A stretch of 64,000 nt of DNA from Fumia sp045615345. GTDB taxonomy: Bacteria; Bacillota; Clostridia; Oscillospirales; Ruminococcaceae. The stretch is taken from assembly GCA_045615345.1 (NCBI GenBank), contig JAZLER010000036.1, positions 62,001 through 126,000 of the forward strand, written 5' to 3'. The stretch's first letter is position 1, and the number at the start of each line of letters is the position of its first letter. Positions 52,382-60,388 of this stretch are shown one piece after another. The notes beneath the pieces were generated by a model. That model had not been told where the DNA came from. It did not search any database and was given only the letters and a program-made list of their open reading frames with translations. Position numbers and translations under genes: made by a program.

Positions 52382-53556
52382 TTACAAAGATTATTAATGC
52401 AAAAATCGTCTGTGGCGATGAAATAAACTTTGGTGAGAGCGTTTATTTTGAAAATGGCATTATCACTAAGATTACCTCGGAAGATTTGCCGTTTGACGAA
52501 GTAATTGATGCAAAAGGCAATTACCTTTCTGCAGGTTTTATCGACATTCATACCCACGGCGGTGGCGGTTTTGAGTTTATTGACGGCACAAAGGAAGCCT
52601 TCATTACTCCGGCGGTGCTCCACGCAAAACACGGCACAACCGCCCTTTATCCGACAGTGAGTTCAGGTAGTTTTGAGGAAATTGTCGGCAGCTGTGAAGC
52701 GTACAAAAATGTTATGAATGAGCCTCATAACGGTGCAAGACTTATGGGACTTCATCTTGAGGGACCTTATTTTGCAATGTCGCAAAGAGGTGCTCAAGAC
52801 CCTCGTTATGTGAGAAATCCCGAGCCTTCCGAATATATGCAGATTATCGATAAGTATAAGGATATTTTAAGCCGATGGTCAGCAGCTCCCGAGCTTCCGG
52901 GCGCATTTGAATTTGCAAAAGCCCTTTCTGAAAACGGAATTTTAGCGGCTATGGGGCATACCGAGGTTGACTGTATCGGTGCCAAAGAGGCAATAGACTA
53001 CGGTTTTACACATATCACTCATCTTTACTCCTGCACTACTACTGTTATGCGAAAAAATGCTTTCAGGTACGCAGGTCTTAACGATGCGGCATTCCTTTAT
53101 GACGACCTTACTGTTGAGATTATCGGTGACGGTTGCCACTTGCCAAAAGAACTTTTACAGTTTATCTATAAGCTCAAACCTGTGGAAAAAATCGCACTTA
53201 TCACCGACTCTATCCGTTCTGCTGCTTGCGATTACCCCGAGGGTACAGTGGTGAAAGCACCCAACGGCGGAAGCGATACCATAATTGAAGATAATGTTGC
53301 AAAACTCCCCGATCGTACAGCGTTTGCAGGAAGTATTGCCACAATGGACAGAGTGGTAAGAAATATGGTGAAATTAGCCGAAGCTCCCATCACAGATGCA
53401 GTCAAAATGGCAACAAAAGTCCCTGCTTCTATAATGAAAGAGGAAAAAATGGGTGAAATTAAACAAGGATATCTTGCCGACTTTGTCATTTTTGACGAGG
53501 ATATTAATGTCAAGAGAACAATAGTAGCGGGTAAAACCGTCTATGAAGGAGAATAG
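52378..53556 (+). CDS. NagA-like amino-sugar phosphate deacetylase (2)
   Basis: 392 residues, start within the upstream stop. Metal site IDIHTHGGGGFEF, the HLEGPYFAMSQRGAQ loop, GHTEVDCIGAKEAIDYG, THITHLYSCTT and the catalytic Asp in LITDSIR. Compared with NagA at 15096, the FNAMTPL loop is replaced by YSCTTTVMRKNAF, which forms part of the substrate pocket, so a variant substrate is likely (for example a C6-oxidised or otherwise modified N-acetyl sugar). This is inference from pocket differences. Confidence 0.88.
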   Translation: MITKIINAKIVCGDEINFGESVYFENGIITKITSEDLPFDEVIDAKGNYLSAGFIDIHTHGGGGFEFIDGTKEAFITPAVLHAKHGTTALYPTVSSGSFEEIVGSCEAYKNVMNEPHNGARLMGLHLEGPYFAMSQRGAQDPRYVRNPEPSEYMQIIDKYKDILSRWSAAPELPGAFEFAKALSENGILAAMGHTEVDCIGAKEAIDYGFTHITHLYSCTTTVMRKNAFRYAGLNDAAFLYDDLTVEIIGDGCHLPKELLQFIYKLKPVEKIALITDSIRSAACDYPEGTVVKAPNGGSDTIIEDNVAKLPDRTAFAGSIATMDRVVRNMVKLAEAPITDAVKMATKVPASIMKEEKMGEIKQGYLADFVIFDEDINVKRTIVAGKTVYEGE

Positions 53557-53559
53557 AGT

Positions 53560-54609
53560 ATGAAAATGTCATTCCGTTGGTATGGGGAAAGCGACCCCGT
53601 AACTTTAGAGTACATAAGACAAATCCCCAATATGCGCTCAATAGTAAGCGCTGTTTACGATGTAAAACCCGGTGAAGTATGGCCTGAAGAAAGCCTTCAG
53701 AAGATGAAAAATCAGGTTGAAGCAAACGGTATGCTTTTTGATATCGTTGAGTCGGTACCCGTTCCCGAGGATATCAAGCTTGGGTCAGCTAACCGCGATG
53801 AGCTTATCGAAGTTTATTGCGAAAACATCAGAAGATGTGCAAAATACGGCATTAAATGTATCACATATAACTTTATGCCTGTTTTTGACTGGACCCGTAC
53901 TCAGCTTGATAAAGAGCTTCCCGATGGTTCTACAAGCCTTGTTATGTACAAAAGTCAGCTTGAGGGTCTTGACCCCCTTACTGACGATATAAATCTCCCC
54001 GGCTGGGATGCAAGTTATACTCAGGATGAAGTCCGCGACCTTATTACTGCTTATTCAAAACTTGGTGAGGAAGGACTCTGGGAAAACCTTGAATACTTCC
54101 TTAAAAAGATTATCCCCGTTGCAGAAGAGTGCGATGTGAGAATGGCTATCCATCCCGATGACCCGCCATACTCTATCTTCGGAATTCCGAGAATTGTCAC
54201 AAATGAAGAGAATTTAGACAGACTGCTTTCTGTTGTGGACTCTCCTGCCAACTCTCTTTGCCTCTGCACAGGTTCACTCGGTTGTGCATGCTTTAACGAT
54301 GTGGAAAATCTTGTTGATAAATACAGTAAGATGGACAGAATTGCATTTATGCATATCCGTCAGGTTGCGCTTTTCGATGACGGCAGTTTTGAGGAAAGAG
54401 GACATCTTTCCAAAGACGGAAGCCTTGATATGTACAAAATCGTAAAAGCACTTGTTGACAATAACTTTGATGGTTATGTCCGTCCCGATCACGGCAGAAT
54501 GATATGGGGCGAAACAGGTAAACCCGGTTACGGTCTTTACGACAGAGCGCTCGGTGCTACCTATATCAACGGACTTTTTGAAGCTTGCGAAAAGGCAAAA
54601 GGAGAATAA
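53560..54609 (+). CDS. uxuA: Mannonate dehydratase
   Basis: 349 residues, RBS GAAGGAG. Removes water from D-mannonate to give 2-keto-3-deoxygluconate, needing Mn/Fe. Seen: MSFRWYGESDPVTLEYIRQIP start, VWP motif, CITYNFMPVFDWTRT, the metal-site HPDDPP, LCTGSLGC, FMHIRQV and the C-terminal RPDHGRMIWGE. Family length and signature are complete. Its product is the substrate of kdgK at 19799. Confidence 0.95.
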   Translation: MKMSFRWYGESDPVTLEYIRQIPNMRSIVSAVYDVKPGEVWPEESLQKMKNQVEANGMLFDIVESVPVPEDIKLGSANRDELIEVYCENIRRCAKYGIKCITYNFMPVFDWTRTQLDKELPDGSTSLVMYKSQLEGLDPLTDDINLPGWDASYTQDEVRDLITAYSKLGEEGLWENLEYFLKKIIPVAEECDVRMAIHPDDPPYSIFGIPRIVTNEENLDRLLSVVDSPANSLCLCTGSLGCACFNDVENLVDKYSKMDRIAFMHIRQVALFDDGSFEERGHLSKDGSLDMYKIVKALVDNNFDGYVRPDHGRMIWGETGKPGYGLYDRALGATYINGLFEACEKAKGE

Positions 54610-54611
54610 AA

Positions 54612-55457
54612 ATGAATGTAATTAACACAAACCTTGAAGGTAAGGTTGCAGTTGTAACGGGTGCAGGCGGTGTGCTTTGCTCGGGTTTTGCAAAAATACT
54701 TGCAAAGGCAGGGGCTAAGGTTGCTCTTTTGGATTTAAACTACGAAGCTGCAAAGGAATTTTCTGATAAAATCAATGCAGAGGGCTTTGTTTCAAAGGCT
54801 TACGAATGCAATGTGCTTGATAAGGCTGTCTGTGAAAAGGTTGCAAACGAAGTCAAAGCTGATTTCGGCGACTGCGATATCCTTATAAACGGTGCAGGCG
54901 GCAACAACCCCAGAGCTACAACTGATAAAGAATATTTTGAAATCGGCGATATCGATGCCGATACCAAGAGCTTTTTTGACCTTGAAAGCGATGGCGTGGG
55001 CTTTGTGTTCAACCTTAACTTCCTTGGAACTTTAATCCCGACCCAGTGTTTTGCGAGTCAGATGGTGGGAAGAGAAGGCTGTAACATCATAAATATTTCA
55101 AGTATGAACGCTTATACTCCCCTTACAAAAATCCCTGCATACTCGGGTGCTAAGGCTGCAATTTCAAACTTTACCCAGTGGCTTGCAGTGCATTTTTCAA
55201 AAGTGGGTATCAGAGTTAATGCGATTGCTCCCGGTTTTTTCGTTACAAAACAGAATGAAAAACTTCTTTTTAATGACGATAAAACTCCCACTCCGAGAAC
55301 TCAGAAAATTCTTGCTGCTACCCCTATGGGAAGATTTGGCGATGCAAAAGAATTGGAAGGCGGTTTGCTTTTCCTTTTGAACAACGAGGCGGCTTCCTTC
55401 ATCACAGGCGTTGTTTTGCCGATTGACGGTGGATTTTCAGCGTATTCGGGTGTATAG
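54612..55457 (+). CDS. SDR oxidoreductase, likely D-mannonate (fructuronate) oxidoreductase
   Basis: 281 residues from the ATG at 54612 (AAAAGGAG). Classical SDR: TGAGGVLCSGFAKILAKAGA nucleotide loop, NGAGGNN, catalytic Ser in NISSMNA and YSGAKAA (Tyr-Lys). The insert SDGVGF... and ending ITGVVLPIDGGFSAYSGV match the YjmF/UxuB-type SDR that sits next to uxuA in Firmicutes and interconverts fructuronate and mannonate. Last gene of the operon. No uronate isomerase (uxaC) is present in the window. Confidence 0.88.
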   Translation: MNVINTNLEGKVAVVTGAGGVLCSGFAKILAKAGAKVALLDLNYEAAKEFSDKINAEGFVSKAYECNVLDKAVCEKVANEVKADFGDCDILINGAGGNNPRATTDKEYFEIGDIDADTKSFFDLESDGVGFVFNLNFLGTLIPTQCFASQMVGREGCNIINISSMNAYTPLTKIPAYSGAKAAISNFTQWLAVHFSKVGIRVNAIAPGFFVTKQNEKLLFNDDKTPTPRTQKILAATPMGRFGDAKELEGGLLFLLNNEAASFITGVVLPIDGGFSAYSGV

Positions 55458-55484
55458 ATTATTACTACCTCTGAAAACACATTG

Positions 55485-55526
55485 AAATATGGCGGTGTGG
55501 GTTTTTACTCATACTGCCATATTTTT
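55485..55526 (+). terminator. Terminator of nine-gene operon
   Basis: AAATATGGCGGTGTG and its near-complement CATACTGCCATATTT around a T-rich loop, then TTTTT. Confidence 0.8.
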
Positions 55527-55553
55527 ATTCACAAAAAACATACAGATTATTGC

Positions 55554-55582
55554 TTGACGGAATTGTGCAAATATAGTAAAAT
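55554..55582 (+). promoter_or_regulatory. Promoter of membrane protein - ilvD pair
   Basis: TTGACG, 17 bp, TAAAAT, followed by AGGAGGGG ahead of the GTG start. Confidence 0.7.
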
Positions 55583-55605
55583 AAAATTTCAGGAGGGGTG
55601 TTACT

Positions 55606-56334
55606 GTGACTGGCGATTTAAAAGAACTCATTGAACTAAAAAAAGCAAAACAGCGCCTTTCGGACGCAGAAAACTTCAAAGAAGAAAAAAACGAAGCGGT
55701 AATTCCTATGACTTTTAAGCAAAAGTGGGAAAACTACTGGTATCATTACAAGGTTCCGACTTTTCTTATCGCATTTGCAGTAATCGCTCTTGGTATTTTT
55801 GCAAAAGATATGATTTTTAAACCAAAGTATGACCTTACAGTCAACATTGCAAGTAAATATTCTTTTTCTGCAGTTGTTGAAGATATGCCACAGGTGGTTT
55901 CTGAGTTTGTTAAGGATTACGATGAAAACGGCAAAGTGAATGTTATGGTGAGCGAAATGCAGACAAACTATGACGGCACAAGTGTGAATCCTGTTGCTGC
56001 CACAACAGGGGAGCAGAAAATTCTTGCGATTTTAAACGCAGGGGCTGATGCTGTTTTTATCTTTGACGAGGTTACATACAACGCTTTGATTGGGAGCAAT
56101 AATGACGAGAGTATCTTTTATGATTTCTCGGAAATTTACCCTGATAACGAGCTTGTTAAAGGTGATAAAATCCTCATAAATGAAACCTCTTTAGGTAAAA
56201 AACTCAGAATGAATACCGTTAAAAACGAGATGTATCTCTGTGTGAGAAAATTCGGCGGTACTTTTAAAGAAAATGATAAAAATATCGGAATGCAGAAAAA
56301 TGCTTTCGATTTTGTAGAAAATATTTTAGGATAA
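55606..56334 (+). CDS. Single-pass membrane protein of unknown function
   Basis: 242 residues, GTG start behind AGGAGGGG. Charged N-terminal 45 residues (cytoplasmic, probably coiled), one membrane segment (about 50-70, PTFLIAFAVIALGIFAKDMI), then an extracytoplasmic domain with alternating strands and VNIASKYSFSAVVEDMPQVVSEF. I do not recognise the family. 12 bp ahead of ilvD and probably co-transcribed. Confidence 0.75.
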   Translation: MTGDLKELIELKKAKQRLSDAENFKEEKNEAVIPMTFKQKWENYWYHYKVPTFLIAFAVIALGIFAKDMIFKPKYDLTVNIASKYSFSAVVEDMPQVVSEFVKDYDENGKVNVMVSEMQTNYDGTSVNPVAATTGEQKILAILNAGADAVFIFDEVTYNALIGSNNDESIFYDFSEIYPDNELVKGDKILINETSLGKKLRMNTVKNEMYLCVRKFGGTFKENDKNIGMQKNAFDFVENILG

Positions 56335-56346
56335 GGAAGAAAAATT

Positions 56347-58002
56347 ATGCGTAGTGATTTGATGAAAAGTGGTCCTGCAAGGACTCCCCACCGTTCTTTG
56401 CTTAAAGCAATGGGCATCACCGACAGCGAGATGAAAAAACCTTTCGTTGCTGTTGTAAGTGCAGAAAGTGAATATGTTCCCGGTCATATGCATTTGGGAC
56501 TTTTAGCTGATGCGGTTAAAGCAGGTATCAGAAATGCAGGTGGTATTCCCTTTGAATTCCATACAATTGGTGTTTGTGACGGGCTTGCTATGAACCATGT
56601 CGGAATGAAATATTCCCTTGCTTCCCGTGAGCTTATTGCCGATAGTATCGAGGTTATGCTTACCGCTCACCCTCTTGACGGTATTGTATTTATCCCTAAC
56701 TGTGATAAAATTGTTCCCGGTATGATGCTTGCTGCGGCAAGACTTAATCTCCCCTCTGTTTTCATCAGCGGTGGTCCTATGGAACCCGGTATTGTAAAGG
56801 GTAAGAGGATCGGTCTTTCCGAAAGTTTTGAGGCTGTTGGTGCATTCAGCGCAGGCGAAATTACAGAAAACGACCTTAAGGAATTTGAAGAAAATACCTG
56901 TCCTACCTGCGGTTCCTGTTCTGGTATGTATACTGCAAACTCGATGAACTGTCTGGTTGAGGCTATGGGTATGTCACTTCCCGGCTCTGCTACTGCTCCT
57001 GCTACCTCTTCAAAACGACTTCGTTTTGCAAAAGATACAGGCGAAAGAGTTATGCATCTTATTGAAAATAATATCGTTCCTTCTCAGATTCTCACAAAAG
57101 AAAACCTCAAAAACGCCCTCACTGCTGAGATGGCGCTCGGTTGCTCCACAAATACAGTTTTGCATATCCTTGCTATCGCTTACGAAGCAGGGGTTGATGT
57201 TGACCTCACAACCATCGAGGAATTAAGCCGTAAAGCTCCTCAGCTTTGTAAACTTAACCCTGCAAGCAGTGTCTTTATTCAGGACCTCGATGCGATGGGC
57301 GGCATCCAGGCTGTTATGAAAGAGCTTTCAAAAGGCGGATTTATAAATAACGATGTTTTGACTGTTACAGGTAAACAGTCCGACCGTTATGCGAATGTTC
57401 TGGATGCTGACGGTGAGATTATCCATACAGTTTCGACTCCTATCCGTAAGGATGGCGGTATTGCGGTACTCAGAGGTAATATCGCTCCCGATGGCTGTGT
57501 TGTAAAACAGGGTGCAGTTTGCGAAGAAATGATGAAACATAAAGGTCCTGCAAGGGTGTTCAACAGCGAAAACGAAGCTTGCGATGCCATCCGTGCAGGC
57601 AAAATTAAATCGGGCGATGTTGTGGTTATCCGTTACGAAGGTCCCAAAGGTGGTCCCGGTATGCAGGAAATGCTCGCTCCCACAGCTTGTCTTGTCGGCA
57701 TGGGCCTTGACAAGGAAGTTGCCCTCATCACTGACGGTCGTTTCAGCGGTGCTACCAAGGGTGCGGCTATCGGACATATCTCTCCTGAGGCTGCTGCAGG
57801 CGGTATGATTGGTCTTGTAAACGAAGGCGATATCATTGAAATTGACATCCCCGAAAGAAAGATTTCACTGCTTGTTTCCGATGACGAAATCGCAAAGAGA
57901 AAAGAAAACTTTGTGCCCTTTACAAGGGATATCAAAGGCTACTTAAAACGTTACTCTGCACTTGTTAACTCCGCATCCAGCGGTGCTGTTTACAGTAAAT
58001 AG
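56347..58002 (+). CDS. ilvD: Dihydroxy-acid dehydratase
   Basis: 551 residues, RBS AAGGAAG. Converts dihydroxy-isovalerate or -methylvalerate to the keto acids of valine and isoleucine synthesis. Iron-sulfur ligands are visible in FIPNCDKIVPGM and CPTCGSCSGMYTANSM; MALGCSTNTVLH, DGRFSGATKGAAIGH and the ending SASSGAV are canonical. No other ilv genes are nearby. Because the IlvD/Edd family also includes sugar-acid dehydratases, and the operon upstream handles sugar acids, a second substrate class is possible, but the signature favours IlvD. Confidence 0.92.
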   Translation: MRSDLMKSGPARTPHRSLLKAMGITDSEMKKPFVAVVSAESEYVPGHMHLGLLADAVKAGIRNAGGIPFEFHTIGVCDGLAMNHVGMKYSLASRELIADSIEVMLTAHPLDGIVFIPNCDKIVPGMMLAAARLNLPSVFISGGPMEPGIVKGKRIGLSESFEAVGAFSAGEITENDLKEFEENTCPTCGSCSGMYTANSMNCLVEAMGMSLPGSATAPATSSKRLRFAKDTGERVMHLIENNIVPSQILTKENLKNALTAEMALGCSTNTVLHILAIAYEAGVDVDLTTIEELSRKAPQLCKLNPASSVFIQDLDAMGGIQAVMKELSKGGFINNDVLTVTGKQSDRYANVLDADGEIIHTVSTPIRKDGGIAVLRGNIAPDGCVVKQGAVCEEMMKHKGPARVFNSENEACDAIRAGKIKSGDVVVIRYEGPKGGPGMQEMLAPTACLVGMGLDKEVALITDGRFSGATKGAAIGHISPEAAAGGMIGLVNEGDIIEIDIPERKISLLVSDDEIAKRKENFVPFTRDIKGYLKRYSALVNSASSGAVYSK

Positions 58003-58009
58003 TGTGCCG

Positions 58010-58075
58010 TTCACGCGATATATTTGCGTTGCAAATGCGATATGTGTTTTACACGCTAAAAGCGAATTTTATTTA
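58010..58075. repeat. Short palindromes with GCGATAT linkers
   Basis: ATTTGCGTTGCAAAT and GTGTTTTACAC joined by GCGATATG; same style as the 34.9-kb cluster. Part of the 359-bp gap 58003-58361. Confidence 0.65.
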
Positions 58076-58124
58076 GCTTTGAATAATTATGCTGTCAGGC
58101 TTAAGACTTATCTTATAAAAAATT

Positions 58125-58163
58125 AACCCCTACCCGAAAAATCGGGTGGGGGATTAGTTTTTG
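58125..58163 (+). terminator. Terminator downstream of ilvD
   Basis: CCCCTACCCG, loop AAAAAT, CGGGTGGGGG, then a T-rich run. Shares CGAAAAATCGGG with the terminator at 60160. Confidence 0.75.
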
Positions 58164-58178
58164 TATAAAAAATTATGA

Positions 58179-58250
58179 ATTCTTCGTTGAAAAAAAGGGA
58201 TTCTTCGTTGAAAAATACACAAATAAAAGTAAAGTAAAATAAAGTAAATT
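58179..58250. repeat. Iteron-like array A (21-bp period) with AAGTAAAGTAAA string
   Basis: ATTCTTCGTTGAAAAA occurs at 58179 and 58200, exactly 21 bp apart, followed by an AAGTAAAGTAAAATAAAG string. The layout is mirrored by array B at 60201. Confidence 0.7.
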
Positions 58251-58301
58251 ATATAAAACCAAACCAAAAGCTTTTTAAAAGTGCTTTGGCTGTGGTCGGG
58301 G

Positions 58302-58356
58302 TTTAAACAATTTTTATCTTGTCAAATCTTGTCCGATAGGAGCAACGTTTACAAAG
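58302..58356 (-). pseudogene. Displaced 3' end of a radical SAM gene
   Basis: Read on the minus strand this encodes LCKRCSYRTRFDKIKIV and a stop, the C-terminus of the radical SAM protein at 60389 (LCKHCSYRTRFDKIKIF). The two 55-bp segments match at 49 positions, and three of the six differences are silent third-position changes, so this is a stump of a homologous coding sequence rather than chance. Confidence 0.85.
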
Positions 58357-58361
58357 ATAGA

Positions 58362-59792
58362 TTAATAACATCTCTTGCAGGCTGTGAAGCCCAAGGATTT
58401 TGCTTTTGATAAAGTTACTTCACTCGGGTTTTTCATACCGCTACATCCGGAATGGGAATGATATTTTGAACCGGAGTTAGGAATCCATACCATATCTTCC
58501 TGTGGTACAGGTGCAGGTGTTGGCTCGGGTTCGGGTTCGTAAGATGGTTCTGCAGATGGTTCGGGCTCATAAGATGGTTCTGCAGATGGTTCGGGAACAG
58601 GTTCTTTTGAAGGCTCAGGAGCAGGTTCTGCTTTTTGAGTACTATTGTGACCTACTGTTGATAAGGTGTCAATATCTGTATTTTTGTCAGTTGTAAATGT
58701 TACAGACGTACCATCTGAGGTGCAGAATACGTCTCCTTGTAAATCGGTACGGTAAACTTTTACATCAGCATCTCTGAGTCGGCTTAAAGTGGATTCTGTC
58801 GGATGTCCGTAGGAATTGCCTTCACCGACCGATATAACGGCGTAGGTAGGCATTACTTCTCGTAAGAATGGGTACGTGGTACTTGTATCACTGCCGTGAT
58901 GTCCAACTTTTAAAACAGTAGCTGATAAATCAACACCGGAATTAAGAATTACTTGTTCTGCCTCACGTTCTGCATCACCTGTAAAGAGGAAATTTGTTTT
59001 ACCATAAGTGATTTTTAAAACGATAGAGGTATTATTAGTTTCCGAGTTACTGTTAACGCCTAAAATTTCAACTTTAGCACTTCCAAGATTATAAGTGTCT
59101 CCTACAGAGGGAACAGTAATTCCTCCACCTTTTTCAGAAGCATATTTAACAAAGTTGTTGAAGGCTTTACTGTCGTAATTGGTTACGGGACAAAGGGTTT
59201 TAGTTGCTGTGGTGTAATTGAATGCACCGGAAAGACCTCCGATGTGATCTTCATGCGCGTGAGTTCCTACTACTAATTCCAATTTAGGAACGTCAGCATT
59301 TTTGAGTACGGAATAAATCACATTTGAATCAGCCGAGTTGCCGCCATCAATTAACATATATTTTCCGTCGCATTGAACCAAAGCAGCATCTGCCTGACCA
59401 ACGTTGATGAAGTGAATTGTGAAAGATGAGTTTTCAGGTGGAATGGTTTCTGCAGATTCTGTTTTCTCAGGTTCTCCAAAAACAGTGGGAAGTTCTTCTG
59501 TTGATATTTCAGGTTCCGATATGCTTTCGCTTGAAATTGACTCTGTCTGAATAAGGGGTTCATCCTGAGAAGTAGTGGAAGGCATAAAAAGTCCTCCCAC
59601 GAAAAATAAAATAACCGATAAAATAATTGCAAGTTTACCTTTAATATGCTCTCTTATCATTGGTATTGGAGCCATAAAAAAGGCTGATATTAATAATAGA
59701 AAGCTGGAAAAACTGAATCCGTTGGCAAGAGCACCCAAAGCAAGGAAAATTGCTACACCCCATTGCCATTTTTGCTTTTTACTTGTGTTCAT
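58362..59792 (-). CDS. ComEC-like MBL-fold hydrolase, membrane-anchored
   Basis: 476 residues, RBS AAGGAG. Two or three membrane helices (about 10-65), a Ser/Glu-rich linker, then a metallo-beta-lactamase domain (about 120-370) with FINVGQADAALVQCDGKYMLIDGG, the metal site VGTHAHEDHIGGL, LFTGDAEREAE and LKVGHHGSDTSTTYPF, as in the ComEC C-terminal hydrolase. A Pro/Glu repeat linker (PSAEPSYEPE) leads to a 40-residue C-terminal domain with HSHSGCSGM and FTACKRCY, likely a small zinc-binding cap. Family members hydrolyse phosphodiesters outside the cell, possibly DNA. Divergent from a small XRE regulator. It lies between duplicated radical SAM gene ends. Confidence 0.88.
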   Translation of the reverse strand: MNTSKKQKWQWGVAIFLALGALANGFSFSSFLLLISAFFMAPIPMIREHIKGKLAIILSVILFFVGGLFMPSTTSQDEPLIQTESISSESISEPEISTEELPTVFGEPEKTESAETIPPENSSFTIHFINVGQADAALVQCDGKYMLIDGGNSADSNVIYSVLKNADVPKLELVVGTHAHEDHIGGLSGAFNYTTATKTLCPVTNYDSKAFNNFVKYASEKGGGITVPSVGDTYNLGSAKVEILGVNSNSETNNTSIVLKITYGKTNFLFTGDAEREAEQVILNSGVDLSATVLKVGHHGSDTSTTYPFLREVMPTYAVISVGEGNSYGHPTESTLSRLRDADVKVYRTDLQGDVFCTSDGTSVTFTTDKNTDIDTLSTVGHNSTQKAEPAPEPSKEPVPEPSAEPSYEPEPSAEPSYEPEPEPTPAPVPQEDMVWIPNSGSKYHSHSGCSGMKNPSEVTLSKAKSLGFTACKRCY

Positions 59793-59865
59793 AATTCTTA
59801 CTCCTTATGGTTTTATTTGATAAATTAAAGAAAATATTATTCTTCATAAAAAAAATTATAGACAT

Positions 59866-59889
59866 TTTCTATCTAAAAGTCAATAGAAA
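59866..59889. promoter_or_regulatory. Candidate XRE operator
   Basis: TTTCTAT, 10-bp spacer, ATAGAAA: a perfect 7-bp inverted repeat midway between the divergent MBL and XRE genes. Confidence 0.6.
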
Positions 59890-59924
59890 GTTTATATCTA
59901 TGGTAAATTATAAATGGTGATTTT

Positions 59925-60158
59925 ATGAATTTATCATTTGGTGAAAAAATAAGAAATCTGCGTGAAGAACTTGGACTTAATCAATCTGAACTCGGCAAAA
60001 AAGTTAATATGACGCAACGAAAAATTTCATATATTGAAAACGACAGGTTTGAGCCTTCGATTGATGATATAAGAGAGCTATGTTTGTTTTTCAAAGTTTC
60101 TTCCGATTATCTTCTAAATCTTCCTGAAAATTTAAAATATCCGCATAAAAATAAATGA
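59925..60158 (+). CDS. Small XRE-family HTH regulator
   Basis: 77 residues, ribosome site GGTGAT. The whole protein is one Cro/CI-type HTH domain: GEKIRNLREELGLNQSELGKKVNMTQRKISYIENDRFEPSIDDI, then LCLFFKVSSDYLL. Probably a repressor of itself and the divergent MBL gene through the palindrome at 59866. Typical of small mobile modules. Confidence 0.9.
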   Translation: MNLSFGEKIRNLREELGLNQSELGKKVNMTQRKISYIENDRFEPSIDDIRELCLFFKVSSDYLLNLPENLKYPHKNK

Positions 60159-60159
60159 A

Positions 60160-60187
60160 ACCGCTCGAAAAATCGGGCGGTTTTTTG
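60160..60187 (+). terminator. Terminator of XRE gene
   Basis: ACCGCTCG, loop AAAAAT, CGGGCGGT, then TTTTT. Confidence 0.88.
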
Positions 60188-60200
60188 TGTTTGGAAAATT

Positions 60201-60290
60201 ATTTCGACAGTGTTTATATGAATTTCGACAGTGTTTATATGAATTTCGACGGTATCTATTCATAAAGTAAAGTAAATAAAAGTAAATTAT
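60201..60290. repeat. Iteron-like array B (21-bp period) with AAGTAAAGTAAA string
   Basis: ATTTCGACAGTGTTTATATGA occurs at 60201 and, identically, at 60222, with a degenerate third copy at 60243: exact 21-bp steps. An AAGTAAAGTAAATAAAAG string follows. Non-coding gap 60159-60388. Confidence 0.8.
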
Positions 60291-60388
60291 ATTAAAGGGA
60301 AGTAAAGGAAATATTTTCCACATTTGTTACTTTTGTTACTCTGTTATGTGGTAAAATAATATTGTGAAAAATTTCCTTACCTGACCTT

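Noticed and set aside
56347..58002. Sugar-acid dehydratase (Edd/YjhG type) instead of IlvD
   Set aside because: Cys pattern, FIPNCDK and C-terminal SASSGAV follow IlvD; the neighbouring uronate operon ends in its own terminator.
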